Shown: positions 1-11,514 of the stretch, piece after piece
How the letters are laid out: each line of letters starts with the position of its first letter
How positions within the stretch are numbered: the first letter of the stretch is position 1
Source: Apus apus
Lineage: Eukaryota; Chordata; Aves; Apodiformes; Apodidae
DNA: 64,000 bases
NCBI RefSeq assembly: GCF_020740795.1
Contig: NC_067312.1
Location: forward strand, 56,573,405-56,637,404
Direction: 5' to 3'
Translations under genes and position numbers: made by a program
The notes under the pieces: generated by a model
Told to the model about the DNA's origin: nothing
What the model saw: the letters and a program-made list of their open reading frames with translations, nothing else
Database searches by the model: none

Positions 1-245
1 CATCGCCCCGCGGGCCGCACCGCCCGCCCCGCCCGGCCCCGCCGCTTCCGGGGCACAGGCCGGGAGGCAGCGCCCTGCGCTCGGGGCGGGGCTGGCGCCG
101 CCTCCGGCCGGGGAGACGCGTCGTCCGGTGGTCCCGGGGCCTCTCCCCGCGGTGTGAGAGCTGTCCCGCGGCGGGTGGCGGCCGCGGGTTGTCCTGGCCC
201 GGCCCCGGTGCCCACCGCGACGCTGTCACTGCTGTCCTCAGCGGG
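1..245. promoter_or_regulatory. CpG island at the left window edge
   Basis: The first 245 bases are very rich in G+C with frequent CG dinucleotides and several GC-box (Sp1-type) sites such as GGGGCGGGGC near 80-90. After about 250 the composition falls sharply toward AT-rich DNA. This is typical of a promoter CpG island, probably continuing to the left. I could not identify a first coding exon on either strand, so the gene it serves is unknown. In mammals MOB3B is next to EQTN, but its promoter would be expected much further away, so assigning this island to MOB3B is not supported. Confidence 0.7.
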
Positions 246-881
246 ACAGGGGCGGGGGAAAAAATTAAGATGGCTAAACCCCCGTGGGTCACGATGAAGG
301 CAGCTTAATTAAACAAAAGCAAAAGCCGTGCTCGGAAGCAAAGGAAAACCACAGGAAACCGACGGTGTATTCCCTGCCTCCCGTCGGCAGGCGATGCCCA
401 GCCGCTCCCCGGGCAGCAGCGCTTCGTGCCGCGCCCCTTCCCCCTCTCTCCTGGCTGCCGCTGCTGAGCAGACGTGGTGCGGGATGCCCGTACCTGACCA
501 CGCCTTCCAGCAGCTTGTTCTGCCGGAGAGGGGGAGCGTTGGAGGGACAGCCTGGACGGTGCAAGCTCAGCAGCCACAGCGCTGCTGTGGTAGCAGCACC
601 TTTCCAGCTACCCACGGGCACTGCTATGGGGAAAATTAACTTAATCTCAGTCAAACCAAATACAATTTCATCCTGACCGTTTTCCTCTGGCTTTCAACCT
701 GTTTCGACAATGTGGTGGCCTTCATTCTTCTTGGCAGCTCTTTGGAACCAAAGATGCTGCCTGAATCTTTTTGGAAACCCAAGTTGGTAACAAAACCCAA
801 GCAAACTACAGCATCCAGGTCTTTGTGCTCAGTGGCACATGCCAAACATCTGAATAGATTTGTAAGATGTTCTGCACATGG

Positions 882-933
882 AAAAAAAAAAAAAAAAAAA
901 AAAAAAAAACAACACACACACACAAAAAAAAAA
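882..933. repeat. A-rich / CA simple repeat
   Basis: About 28 consecutive A residues are followed by a short CA dinucleotide run and another ten A residues. It is low complexity and likely length-polymorphic. Confidence 0.95.
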
Positions 934-2708
934 CCACTTTGATGCTGCTTTCTCTAGTCTAGTTCTAGTTTTGCAATACTGCATGTAGTCTGCCTAGCAG
1001 AGACACCTTCAACTCAATTCTTCGTTGTTTCAGAACTCTTTAACTCCTTAAAAATTGTTAGATCTGCTCTTCTGAGCCCCTGGTGTGAAGCTTTAAGCAA
1101 CACATTGACATCTTAACTTGGTTCTCATGTAACCAACCTTTTGTCCTCAGACACTTGGTTAACGTGTTCCTAACTTCTATTGAGATATGTCCATCAAAAA
1201 TGCTTCAAGCATGAAAATATCCATAATAGCAAATCAAATATCCATATCCCAGTGAATGCTAGTATCAGCAAAACATTTAGTTTTTCGTGATATTTCATGA
1301 GTATTGCAGAAGTGTGACACAAACTATTTTTCATGGGATGCAAATAAGTAGGAATCACAGCAGAAAAGCCAGTCAAGGCAGATGACCACTGTGTAGCTCA
1401 GTAAGACTCTGATCAGCCTTCAGCCACCAGTGCCAAGATTAGCTATAGGTGGAAACGCCAGTTAGAGAAGACAGCTGAAAATAAAAACCAGGGTAGACAA
1501 ATGTCCATCATTACACTAAAAGATTTGTATTAAGTACCTCCTTTTTTGTGCAGAGGCGTGAAACAATTTTCTTCTTTATTTAACGCACCATTGTGTACAT
1601 TAGTCTTTCTTCTGAGTCTGTTGGGTTTTTTCCCATATTCAAACACGCTGCCTTCCAGTTTGGTATGTTCCACATTGTGTTGGATCTTCAAACAGCACTG
1701 GTGGTACTACCCTGTTTTGGTAGAAGTCCACAGAGTGCAAGTTGTACAAATCTGGTGGTTATCCGAAGCACCGTGGCCAGATGGTAAAAAGTAATAAACC
1801 AATAAAGCTAACACATTGCTTGACATTGTGTTTTCAAAAGGGTTAGAAGAATTTATTGAGCATGAACTGTTCTTTTTCAGTAAGCTTGAGTCCCTGCAGA
1901 GTCAGATAAAGTGCAGTCACAGGGTAAGAGTCGATGCTGGTTAGTCTGTTTTGTTAGATTACCTGGATGGGTAGGAATAGGTCTTCCTATTTATCATCAC
2001 AAAATTACAACCTTAGTAACTCTGAAGATGGCAGAGGTAATGTCATTAGGAAATGTCGATGAGGGGTATACAAGTCTGAGAAGAAAATTGGATCCCTTTA
2101 GGAGCTATACAGAAAACAAAAGTTTAAGCAGTATATGCTGAAGACATGCAAACAGGACAAGTGTTAAAGATTAACCAGGAATAATCATATACCTAATAAC
2201 TGCCTGAGGTGCTGTTTTTATACACAGCCTGCACCTTCATCTTTGTGGACTAAGGTTTCAATGAAAACAGCATCTATTCACACAGAAGGTAACTGGATGT
2301 GTTGATTAAATTATTTCTAATAATATTGGTATTTATGTGGTCACAGGCTTCAAAATTTACTGGCAAAAAGGAGCAGTTCATACTTAACACTTCTTTTTTT
2401 CTGTCTGATACAGATCAACAGTGATGGTCCATATTTACAAATTCATCTTTGCAGCTGGATAGTCTAGAAAAAAATTCTCACAAAAATGGAAAACTCAACC
2501 TCTATGGTGAATATTTGTTAAAAATCCTTTGGAAGAACAGGAAATCTGGAAATACCCACATACTCCTTTAGGCTTTCAACAGTCACATACGGTATATTGT
2601 TGCCATTAGTTTCACCATCTATTCAGTACACGTTTGGAAAAGGTAGGAAATGTCTACTGTTCCTGGACTTTGGATTTGTTGAAAGTTTAAAGACAGGGAG
2701 AAAAGGGG

Positions 2709-2734
2709 AAAAAAAAAAAAAAAAAAAAAAAAAA
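2709..2734. repeat. Poly-A tract
   Basis: An uninterrupted run of 26 A residues. I saw no LINE 3' end or processed gene immediately upstream to explain it as a retroposon tail. Confidence 0.95.
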
Positions 2735-5299
2735 GTGATGATGGTATATAATAATGGGTCAAATTTAGCTAAGACAAGCTTACCTATGTATTTTTCAAAA
2801 AAAAACTTCACACATTTGGAACCAGAAGGTTATACATTTCCTAAAGCATTTACAGTTACCTCTTTAGTAGTGATCTATTCTATAGAAGATTACCATATTA
2901 CCTTATAGTGAGAAGTGACTGCATCCAGTGGTTCATTAATGGATCATTCAATGTATAGTGCTTTTAGTGAAATTGGTTTGCAGACTGAAGTTAGTCTGTC
3001 TGCAGTGTGAATGTGACTCTTTTTCCAAATATTCTTCATCTTTACTTGGGAGATAAAATGGGTTTTATCTCAGAGGTCAGTGTAACCTTTTTTTAAAAAG
3101 GGCAAGGTTATCCAGACCCATTTAGACCATGGAAAAAAATTCCAGTGGCTGATTTTTAAACAACACAGTTTAATACCACCAGCTCTTGTTCCATGTGGGT
3201 CTCCCTTTAACTTGGCAAACACATGGTAGCTAGTGGAATAGTAGGTTAAAGAGAGCAGCTTACAGAGCATTATTCCACTAAATTCTTCTAGTATCCTGGA
3301 GATACACTGTCAGCACCTTTTTTTGCAAATCCTGTGTTTCAAATGGCTCAGTGCAAAGATGTCAATACCTCAGCATCTTCAAGAATGCTTTACTAAATGA
3401 AGCTTAGAAATAACTAAGATTTTCCATAACACTGCAATGTAACTTCAAGCTGTGCCTTCAGTTCCAACAGCTGTGTCTGCTGTGTGTTCCTAACCAAAGA
3501 AGAGGGCTGCAAGGCAACCTAAGAATTTAAGAAGTGTTATCAACAGATGACTGAAAAGCAACTGCACAGACTATAAAAGGAAGCTGAGGGTTCTTAGCAG
3601 TCATATAAGGCTGCCTAATGTAATGCACGGGGATTCCTGATGTCTTAAATACATATCACTGTGTTTGTTATTTTAAGCTGATTCTGCACAACTAGTTTAA
3701 AAAATTGCATTGCTTCTGGGAAAGAGTTTTACATGTCAGCTTCACTCTTACATGATAACACTTTTGTGTCAGACATAAGCAGAGACCAAATAGTTGCCTG
3801 ATCAGACCAGCTAATTCCCACATTGTGGGAAAACTCACAGCTAGCCTGTGCTTGTCATAGCAGGTCTTTTCATCAGCTCACTAGACAGAAGAGGAAAGGG
3901 GAGGAACAGAGTGATCTTGGTGGGAACCATCACTTGTCTCTCTCCAGCTGGCAATGAGTCCTCTAGCGACACAGACAGCAAAACACAGATTACAGCATTC
4001 CCTAGATGCTCTAGTCTGAGACCAGTCAGAGATAACCCACTTTTGCCCAAAGAATGAGAGAATCATAAGAAGATGTAGAACAAGTGTTCAGTGACAGTCC
4101 TGTTTTATAATCAATTAAGATCTCTTCACATTGAACAAAATTTCATAGTGCAAAGCCTCTGATCAAAGCAACGGGAAACAATTGCTATAATATCAGCATC
4201 TGGTATTGCCTTCTCCATTTTTACTTTTTGTTTTATAAATTTGATTCAATTGTTAAGGAACCCATGTTAGCAAAAACAATGAGAGACTTTTTAGATCCCA
4301 CTACCTGTGACTTTTTGAGGCCTGGTATGTGAACCTTGGATGAAAGCAGAGTTGGTCTAACCTCTTCCACCTAATTAGGAACTACTGTAGAGGGAATGTT
4401 AATGGTCTGGTATTGTAAGGTGCTTCTACTCTTTAAACAATCTATGTAATTGTATAATACAATATTGGTGAATTAATTAGGTATAGTTAGTTCTCATCTT
4501 GCTCAATTTATCCCACGTGCATTTTCAGAAAATGCCTGATCTACAATATAGGGGGTTATTGTCTGACATTTCCTGGGAGAACAAGCAGAGATTTACCAAG
4601 CTTTTGCAGAGAACTGTATCATCATTACCATTACTTATTACACCAGGTCTTACAGATCTTATTCTAAAGCAAGTCCTCTGTTTCCTGTGGGGGAAAGAGA
4701 CAGAAGGAGCTGAAGTAATTTGTTAGACATCAGACAGTGACTCAATGTCAAAATGCATATTACTCTCAGACTCATCTCAAGTGCTCCATCCACTTGACTA
4801 TACAATCTTTACACTCAAAATGTATTTGCTAATTCCTGCATAAGGACTATGCAGTTCTCACTGTCCATTTAATTCATACAGGTTTCCCTTAGCTTGCTAC
4901 TGAAACCAAACTGAGTTTTCCTACTGAAACCACAATAGAATGCACATTACAGCTCTGCACAAGCACTGATCGAACACACACCAGATGTGACAGCCTCTCA
5001 TCTTCTCTCTGTAACTTCACCCCTGGCACATCCAAAGGCATCTCTCTAGCCCTGTGCAAGCCTGGCATAAACATATGTGCCATTTTGAACAGGTTGCAGC
5101 AGAAAAGTAGAAGGTTAAGATGTCTTTCCCAAAGCTCTTTCCCATATAAACCTAACCAATGCCTAGAAAACAGACTACGGAATCAAGGGTAAGATTGTCC
5201 TGCAAATGGCAGTCACAGCTATTTAATGTTCTCCTGGCTGAAGTACAGATTTCAGTGTTTCCAAAGTGATCAGAAACACTGGAGGGTAGCATGAAACAT

Positions 5300-5764
5300 T
5301 CATAAAGTGTGAGGAAGAGTACAAATCACATTGTAGCATGAAGATCTGTTGTGATTTGGTTTGTTTGCCTTGCATCCAAGCATAAGACAGACTTTTTGCT
5401 TGCTTTTACTGCATAAAACCAGTAAAACTGCAAAAATAGCACCACTTCTGCAACAATTAGAATGTACCAGACAGCTGGCACTCAGTTTGCTGACTAAATG
5501 AACAGAACACACTGGTTTTGATCTAAAAATGGGGGAATTGTCCTTTGGAACAGGTTGCTCTTGATCTACGGAAAAGTACCTACACACATTGGAGCTTGGG
5601 CAACACTCACTGATCTCTGGCTTCCCATTATCAAAGAACTCTTTAGCCCATCCACCATGACATGAGAGGCAAAGAACCATCAACACTATGGCCACCAGAC
5701 CAGTAATGTGCTGCCAGGCTGATGACATTGTATGACCAAACCCTGAATAACATGTTTGAGTCAT
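5300..5764 (-). other. Orphan 154-codon ORF with a hydrophobic segment, coding status unproven
   Basis: This is the longest unexplained open frame in the left 10 kb. An internal ATG (residue 13, A at -3) starts a short polar stretch followed by a hydrophobic segment of about 18 residues (GLVAIVLMVLCLSC) and then a Cys-rich region containing a CC pair. A possible splice acceptor (TTATTCAG) lies just before the internal ATG, and a good donor (GTGAGT) follows the codons for KPEI, so a single membrane-helix exon of roughly 40 codons is conceivable. I recognise no family. It could equally be a chance ORF in noncoding DNA. Confidence 0.15.
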
Positions 5765-6109
5765 GCTTGGTTTTTAGTTGTTAACTGAGAAATTGCTTAG
5801 TAGGTGATCATGACAAATCTAAGTTCCAAGGCTTGGCTGGTGACTGTCTCCCAGAGCACTCCTGTATCAACAGCATGACTTCCTACTTGGCCAGAACACT
5901 GAAAAAAGGAGTTGAACAGATGAAGTATGAGTTTTAATTTACTGGATCTAGTTCTCATGATATAATAAAATGTATTATAAACTTTCCTAACGGTATAAAT
6001 GCCTGGTTTCTGTTTAAGCTACAGCCATTCAAAGAAACAGGCTTGCCAGTGAAAAGTGCTTCACATGTGCTACTCCACAGACTCAATGACAAGAAACTAA
6101 TTACGTATC

Positions 6110-6720
6110 TCTACTGATAGCGAGTAAAAGTACAAAACCCCACTGCCCATACATACTGCTCCCTCAGTCCCTGCCTTGCAGTCAATCCATTTGAAAGGTG
6201 TGTTAAGAGAGATTGAAATTGAATACTGAGGCAAAATTGAGTTCCTGAGGATATCAGTCTTCTCCTTGTTCGTTGTTACCCATTTGCCAGTCTTGCTCCT
6301 CAGAGGGAGTGCACTTTCTTTGACCTTCCTTTTCTGGCTGACATACCTGTAGAATCCCTTATTCTTTGCATCCTTTGCCAAGTAGAGTTCCAGCCACGCC
6401 TTGTTTGGCCTTGTTGACTGTATCCCACACACAACCAGATAATGTCCTTATTCTCTTCCCAGGGTACCTCTCCCCCCTTCCACTGCCTATGCACTTCCTT
6501 TTTGCCCTTTAGGTTGACAGCAGGTCTTGACTCAGCTATTGTCCGTCTCTTGCCTTCCTTGCCTGAGTTCTTAACAGAGTTCTTAATCTCTGGAGATTGA
6601 GATCTCTTGCGCTGTATGGCAAGTGTCCTTAAAGCTCTGCCAGCTCTGTTCTGCTCCCTTGTCTCTGAGGGCAGTTTCCCAGGGGGTCGTATTGACTAAC
6701 TCCTTGAACAGCTGGGATTT
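6110..6720 (-). mobile_element. Old CR1 LINE fragment (ORF2, endonuclease-RT linker region)
   Basis: Read on the minus strand in shifting frames, this stretch gives typical CR1 ORF2 linker sequence: first TPWETALRDKGAEQSWQ, then a lysine-rich KGQK segment, then LAKDAKNKGFYRYVSQKRK and KTGKWVTTNKEKTDILRNS. In intact CR1 these precede the reverse transcriptase fingers. Stops and frameshifts divide it, so it is a dead 5'-and-3'-truncated copy. It has no poly(ATTCTRTG) tail because the fragment ends well before the element's 3' end. Confidence 0.85.
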
Positions 6721-9700
6721 TTACCAGAACATTTTCCTGAGCAGTTACACACAGCCAAATACTGACACAAGGCAGGTGGTGGAGACACAGAGCTGGGGGA
6801 AATGTGATGGTGTGACTGTTGCTCACATGGCAGCCTGCACTTCTTATGGCACAGACACAGCCAAGAGTGTTGTTCTTCCCTGAGTGCTGAAAGAGCCAGT
6901 GTGCCCACTGCCACATGGGCTTTTTTGGGCTTGCAGCAGTTGCTACTGCAAGTCCTAACACATGTTCAGGGAATCACACAGAAGTCAGGATGCTAAAACA
7001 TGAAGCTGCCATTTTCACTTGAGTTTCTCCAAGCACACTGTCGCAGAAAGAGCTAATTAGAGGTACTGTAGGCAGCTGTGCTCAGGTGAACACTCAAGAG
7101 TTTGTGCTTTTTGCTTTGCCAAGGCTACAGCAAGGCATAAATATCGGTACCCCAGGTGTGTCACTGCTGTGTATGAGATGCAGTTGCTGTTATACATCCA
7201 ATTTACTACAAACAGGACATATTTTCTCAAAATAATCAGCAGCTTTATTGCATCTTTTTCTATACCAAAAAGCTATTTCCTCATCAGGCAATTCTTTGCC
7301 AGAAATGCCACAGACCTAGCAGAAATACCATAAACATAGCTTGCCTGTCACTTGCCCCATCCAGTGCTCACAATGGAAAAATCAGCAGTAGCAGGCTTAG
7401 AAAAATGTGACAATGTATTGGCATTTTGAGGAGGGCACACTCAGATGAAGCACAGCTGAGTTAAACAGGATGACTAAATACGAATTATTCTGCAGACAAT
7501 TTTTTCAAGCATATATTTTAAACTAGAAGTGTAACTTCCTTAATTAACTTCACTGTTTTATTTTTCCAAATTATTGTTTTGTCTGCTTAACTAAGTTTTT
7601 ATGTTTATGGTGAAAATTGAATTTGTGCTTTTCCAGTACATTTTCTCCAGATGTCTATTTACAATCTTTACAAAAGCAGTTATGGTACCTATAAATCAGT
7701 AGACTGTGAAATATACATTATTTGACAGGCAGAAGAGGACTCAAGCTCAAAAGCAAAGAAGAATTAATTTAATTAATGGCACTGTGCTGTTGTTATCACA
7801 GTTCTTTATAGCTACACAATTTCATTGCTCATTGCCATCAAAGCACATTCCTTCTGATCCTTTTGAAGTATCCTGCAGATTAGTACTTACAAGAAGCAAG
7901 ACACATTAATATTAACATATTGTTTTAAATACATATGTTTCTGGCTTTTTATCTTTCTGCACTTCCCAGTGTCTTCTGTGTGAGGTCTGGAGACAAATGC
8001 CACAACTCTGGTCACGTCCTAGAGAAGATCTGTGGCCATGTGCCCTCTGTGTCCACAAGTAGGAAGAAATAACTAGGCAAAGAATTTATCTCCATGGTTC
8101 CTGGCAGTAGCAGCTTCGATGGCAACAACAGGAATCCTTTTCCCTACTTGAAGTGAAAAGGTTTGCTGCTTTTATAGGTGTTTTACTTCTTTTTGGTGGG
8201 ATGCAGTATGGTCAAAAATTAGAATATGCTGCAGGCTAATTGCAGGTTGTGTTCATTGTTCTTGAAAGTGACAGAGAGGAGCAGAACCACAGTGGCATAT
8301 AAAGCCACAGGAATTTGTGAACATGCAGAAGTGTTAACCGGAAAGATCTGTGTGCACACTTGACAACAAATGCCATTTGCTTTTTAATCTTCCCTTCTTG
8401 TTTTACAGAAAGAGATGACAACCAGGATGTGTCACTAAAAAACTACCTGCTGAAGAAAGGCCAAGTCCAGTGTCCTTCTTACTGCAGAGTCCAAGAATGT
8501 GACAGCCCTTATGGACAGAGCCTGCTTGTTGATCCATGAAAGCAAGAAAGCTGGGAACCACAGTTACTTTCACAAATGCTTCCCACCACTGTCAAGAGTT
8601 CTTAACCCTGAATGTGCTGCTAGGAACCTCCTCTGAACAACATAGATTATTGAGAGAAAGAAGAATCAGCTTCAAAGTAATTCTAGCTCCTTCTTTAGGG
8701 CTAGGAGCCAGATGCAGATGCAGCCACAATGCCAGACTCTGCTCCTGCTGCTAAAGCTTTACTGATATTCAGGTCCCTGGGCTGACCTCTGGATTAGTTG
8801 ATTTGAAATGAAACTGTATTGTTAGCTGCAATGTTGTTTTCTTTTTCTTTTCTTTCTTGGTATGTGCTTTGTTCCCTGCATGCACCAGAATACCAAGACA
8901 GCCTGCAAGCACAGAAGACTTCTAGCCTTTGATTCCCCCCTCTCCTCACTAGGCCACCCAAGGCTTGGCTGCTGTTCCCAAGTGCCAGCGAGCCTGGTGT
9001 TTCCAGGAACACAGCAGTGTCCTTCAGCTGATCTGGCAGTTTGTGCTTCATTGTGGCTCATAACTGGGTGACAATGGGACAGCTTCTGATCTCAATTACA
9101 TGGGTAGGAATCCAGATATAACTCTACAGTGTTGAAGTCTTTTCTTTGAATTCATGCTGTGCTTGAGAGCAAATCTGCTCAGTATCCCCACATTGACTGA
9201 AAAAGCAGCTATAGTCAGCATATTCCTCTAGTGCCCTATGAAGTACACCAGTCTGTCACTGAAGTTGTTGATATCCTCCTGTCCTCTTAGAAAAAGGAGT
9301 TCTCACTCACCTTAATGTTTCATCTTTTCAGGGGGAAAGACATTTAATTTTAGTAACTGGAAGAAACAGTGAAGGTGAGTGGCATAAAAGTTAGAGCAGG
9401 AGGGATTTCGTGACGGTCTCTGATGCATCTGAACAGTGTCCAGCAGTGTGGATTGGTTCCACACTGGACTAACACAATGTTTTTTCCGGTAATTAATCCA
9501 ACTTCAGTAACACAGGTATTGCAGGTATTACTGAAGCCTGGAAGGATCCATTGCAGTAAATCAAGTCTCCTATGCCAAATATGCCCTCATAAGAGGCTTT
9601 CTTCTACAAAAATAAAAATCAAAGCAATACTTACAGAGAGATCACATGAGAGATGAAGCTGAATAAATGGGAACTGGGTGAAACACAGCTATGTATTCTG

Positions 9701-11130
9701 TGCCTTGTAATCAGTTTTGCACACTTGTGTTATGGTTAAAGATTAATCCTTCCCAAGTAAGTGCTGAACCCTGTTTCTGCCTTGTTCTCAAGTGAATTAG
9801 GTGTGCTTGCATCTCCTGAGAGAGCATCAGAAGTAAATCTTCCTGGTAGCTCTTAATTTTGTTTTATGGCTTGGTTTGTTAACTAGTCAATCCATCACTT
9901 CTAGGCTGATTTGAATATGAACCCTATTTTTCCATGCCAACATGCTCTGCTTAGTCGCAGGGCTCCCATTCTGTTTCACTTGCATTCTTTGTGGACATAT
10001 CTGTGCACTACCTGTATCAACTGCGTTGATACAATCTTCGTACACATGTTGCCTCTGTGCTATTCATTTCACCTGTAGTGAGGGATTTACCACTGAAGCA
10101 TAGTCTGCTTCAGACAGAGGTTGAACGTCTCTTTGCCTCCAGAGAGAGCTGCATTTATCTGTGATGTTAAAAAAGATGTGTCATGTTTTACACCAGAAAG
10201 TGTTCAAGTGCTCATGTCCAATGTAAGCTTGAAAAATAGTGATTGCTACAGCCAAAACTGAATGCCTTTAGGAAGGGTGATGACTGTATGATCACAGTGC
10301 ATTTCACAGAGCCAAAAGCCATCTTACTGAACTGCCGGATCTGTGTGTGCCACCCCAGAAATGCTCTTCCTTCTCAAATTGGAATTATTCTATCAATTTA
10401 GAATTCTCATTTCTGTGAGTAACATGGATCAACAATGTCAGCTTAAGTCTGTGCTCATTAAATAAGTATTCATGAACCATGGACTTCTATTCTCCTAGTA
10501 TAATTGTATTGTTCTCAGCCTTTGGTTTTCCGTATTTTTGTTCTGAAACACTCTTTCCCCTCAGCATCTATTTTTTTCATTTACCTTTTAAAAACCTGAC
10601 TTTTCTTTCTGTAGTCAGCAGAGGGTGCTATGTCACTTTCTTATGTAAAACTTCAGCGGTTTGTGTTTTGAATCTTCTTTTTTTGCCCTTTTTCCAGTTC
10701 ACATATGATTCTCATGCCTCAACATTTATTTCAAAGGCAGTCACACAGACATTTTGACAGACTGCTACAGATCAGGTAAAGGATACCTTCCCTAGGTTTT
10801 TCATTTAAACTTAAACATGCTAGAAGTCTACATTCTGCACTATCTAAACAGTTAACATCGTGTTTTGAAGCAACGAGGCCTTTAACGTTTAGACAGAAAC
10901 TTAATAGTAGTACTCAGCAGCATCCACCTGAAATAGCTGTAGTTTACAACCAAGCAAAAATAACAGGTGGGAACTGAAAGTTGTGTTGAATCTTGTAAAT
11001 TTGGTGGCAGGATGTATGTTTCAACAAGGCTCTCCAGCAACAGGAGGGGGCTTTTTTCTTTTTTAAAAATACAGGATCTGTTATAAGTGACAATGTCAAA
11101 TGCACCTCCTCCCCTGAGCAACCCAGGGTG
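6721..11130. other. Gene-free stretch upstream of EQTN
   Basis: No ORF here resembles a known protein and no confident repeat family stands out. ORFs such as 10479-10757 are hydrophobic chance frames in T-rich DNA. Confidence 0.45.
10614..10632 (+). promoter_or_regulatory. Possible CTCF-like motif
   Basis: The bases GTCAGCAGAGGGTGCTA resemble the CTCF core consensus (CAGCAGAGGGCGCTA) with one visible C-to-T difference. It lies 0.8 kb upstream of the EQTN first exon. A single motif match in a 64-kb window is weak evidence. Confidence 0.25.
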
Positions 11131-11239
11131 TGGTTTAACAGTGAGGAGTTAAGGTGGGAGAGAAGCTGTTCAGCCCTCCTACAACCGCAGGACCCCCTTT
11201 AGCTCCTTTTGTAAGCAATAATCGTGTGATCTTAATTAA

Positions 11240-11438
11240 AGTGTCCTTTTTACTCCAGGATAATTTATCGGGTCTTTCCCGACGGCCAGATGTGCCTTCT
11301 CCTCGGCCTTACGTGGGCTTTTAGCGTGATGCTGGCGTCACAGTTCCCCACCTCTGACGGCGCATCCCACTTCTCGTCCCCGGGAAGAACAGCCACCGCC
11401 ACCCGGAGCGTCTACGGCGTTGCAGCACCGTTGCTACT
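11240..11438 (+). promoter_or_regulatory. EQTN: Putative EQTN promoter / 5' UTR
   Basis: This short block is locally richer in G+C and CG than its surroundings and ends at the EQTN start codon. It contains CTGGCGTCACAG, which resembles a cAMP-response element half-site arrangement often found at haploid germ-cell promoters. No TATA box is obvious at a fixed distance. Promoter assignment rests on position and composition only. Confidence 0.4.
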
Positions 11439-11514
11439 ATGAAAGTCTTTTTGCTTGTCTTTTTATCCCTCCTAACTTCTGCAGAGACTACCAGAAAATC
11501 TATTTCATCTCGTG
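11439..11514 (+). CDS. EQTN: EQTN exon 1, signal peptide
   Basis: The exon encodes 25 residues from ATG to SISSR, with a classical signal peptide: a Lys, about 11 hydrophobic residues, then a small-residue cleavage site near TSAE. It ends in phase 1 at a GTATGT donor. This ATG is chosen because it is the first codon before the hydrophobic run and lies just downstream of the GC-rich block. Confidence 0.65.

Larger units (their letters stand above)
246..5299. other. Gene-free AT-rich stretch with poly-A tracts
   Basis: I see no coding exon with homology here. Short open frames (for example 284-676 and 1546-1794) lack recognisable domains and overlap low-complexity or CpG-rich DNA. Two AATAAA hexamers lie at about 1,793-1,806, but no upstream gene is recognisable. 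Apart from the two poly-A tracts listed separately, nothing functional is evident. Confidence 0.5.

Noticed and set aside
284..676. ORFs of about 100-130 codons on both strands at the left edge
   Set aside because: They overlap each other in GC-biased DNA next to the CpG island and show no recognisable domain.
1546..1810. ORF followed by two AATAAA hexamers, suggestive of a processed gene end
   Set aside because: I could not match the translation in any frame to a known protein and there is no poly-A tail at the 3' side.
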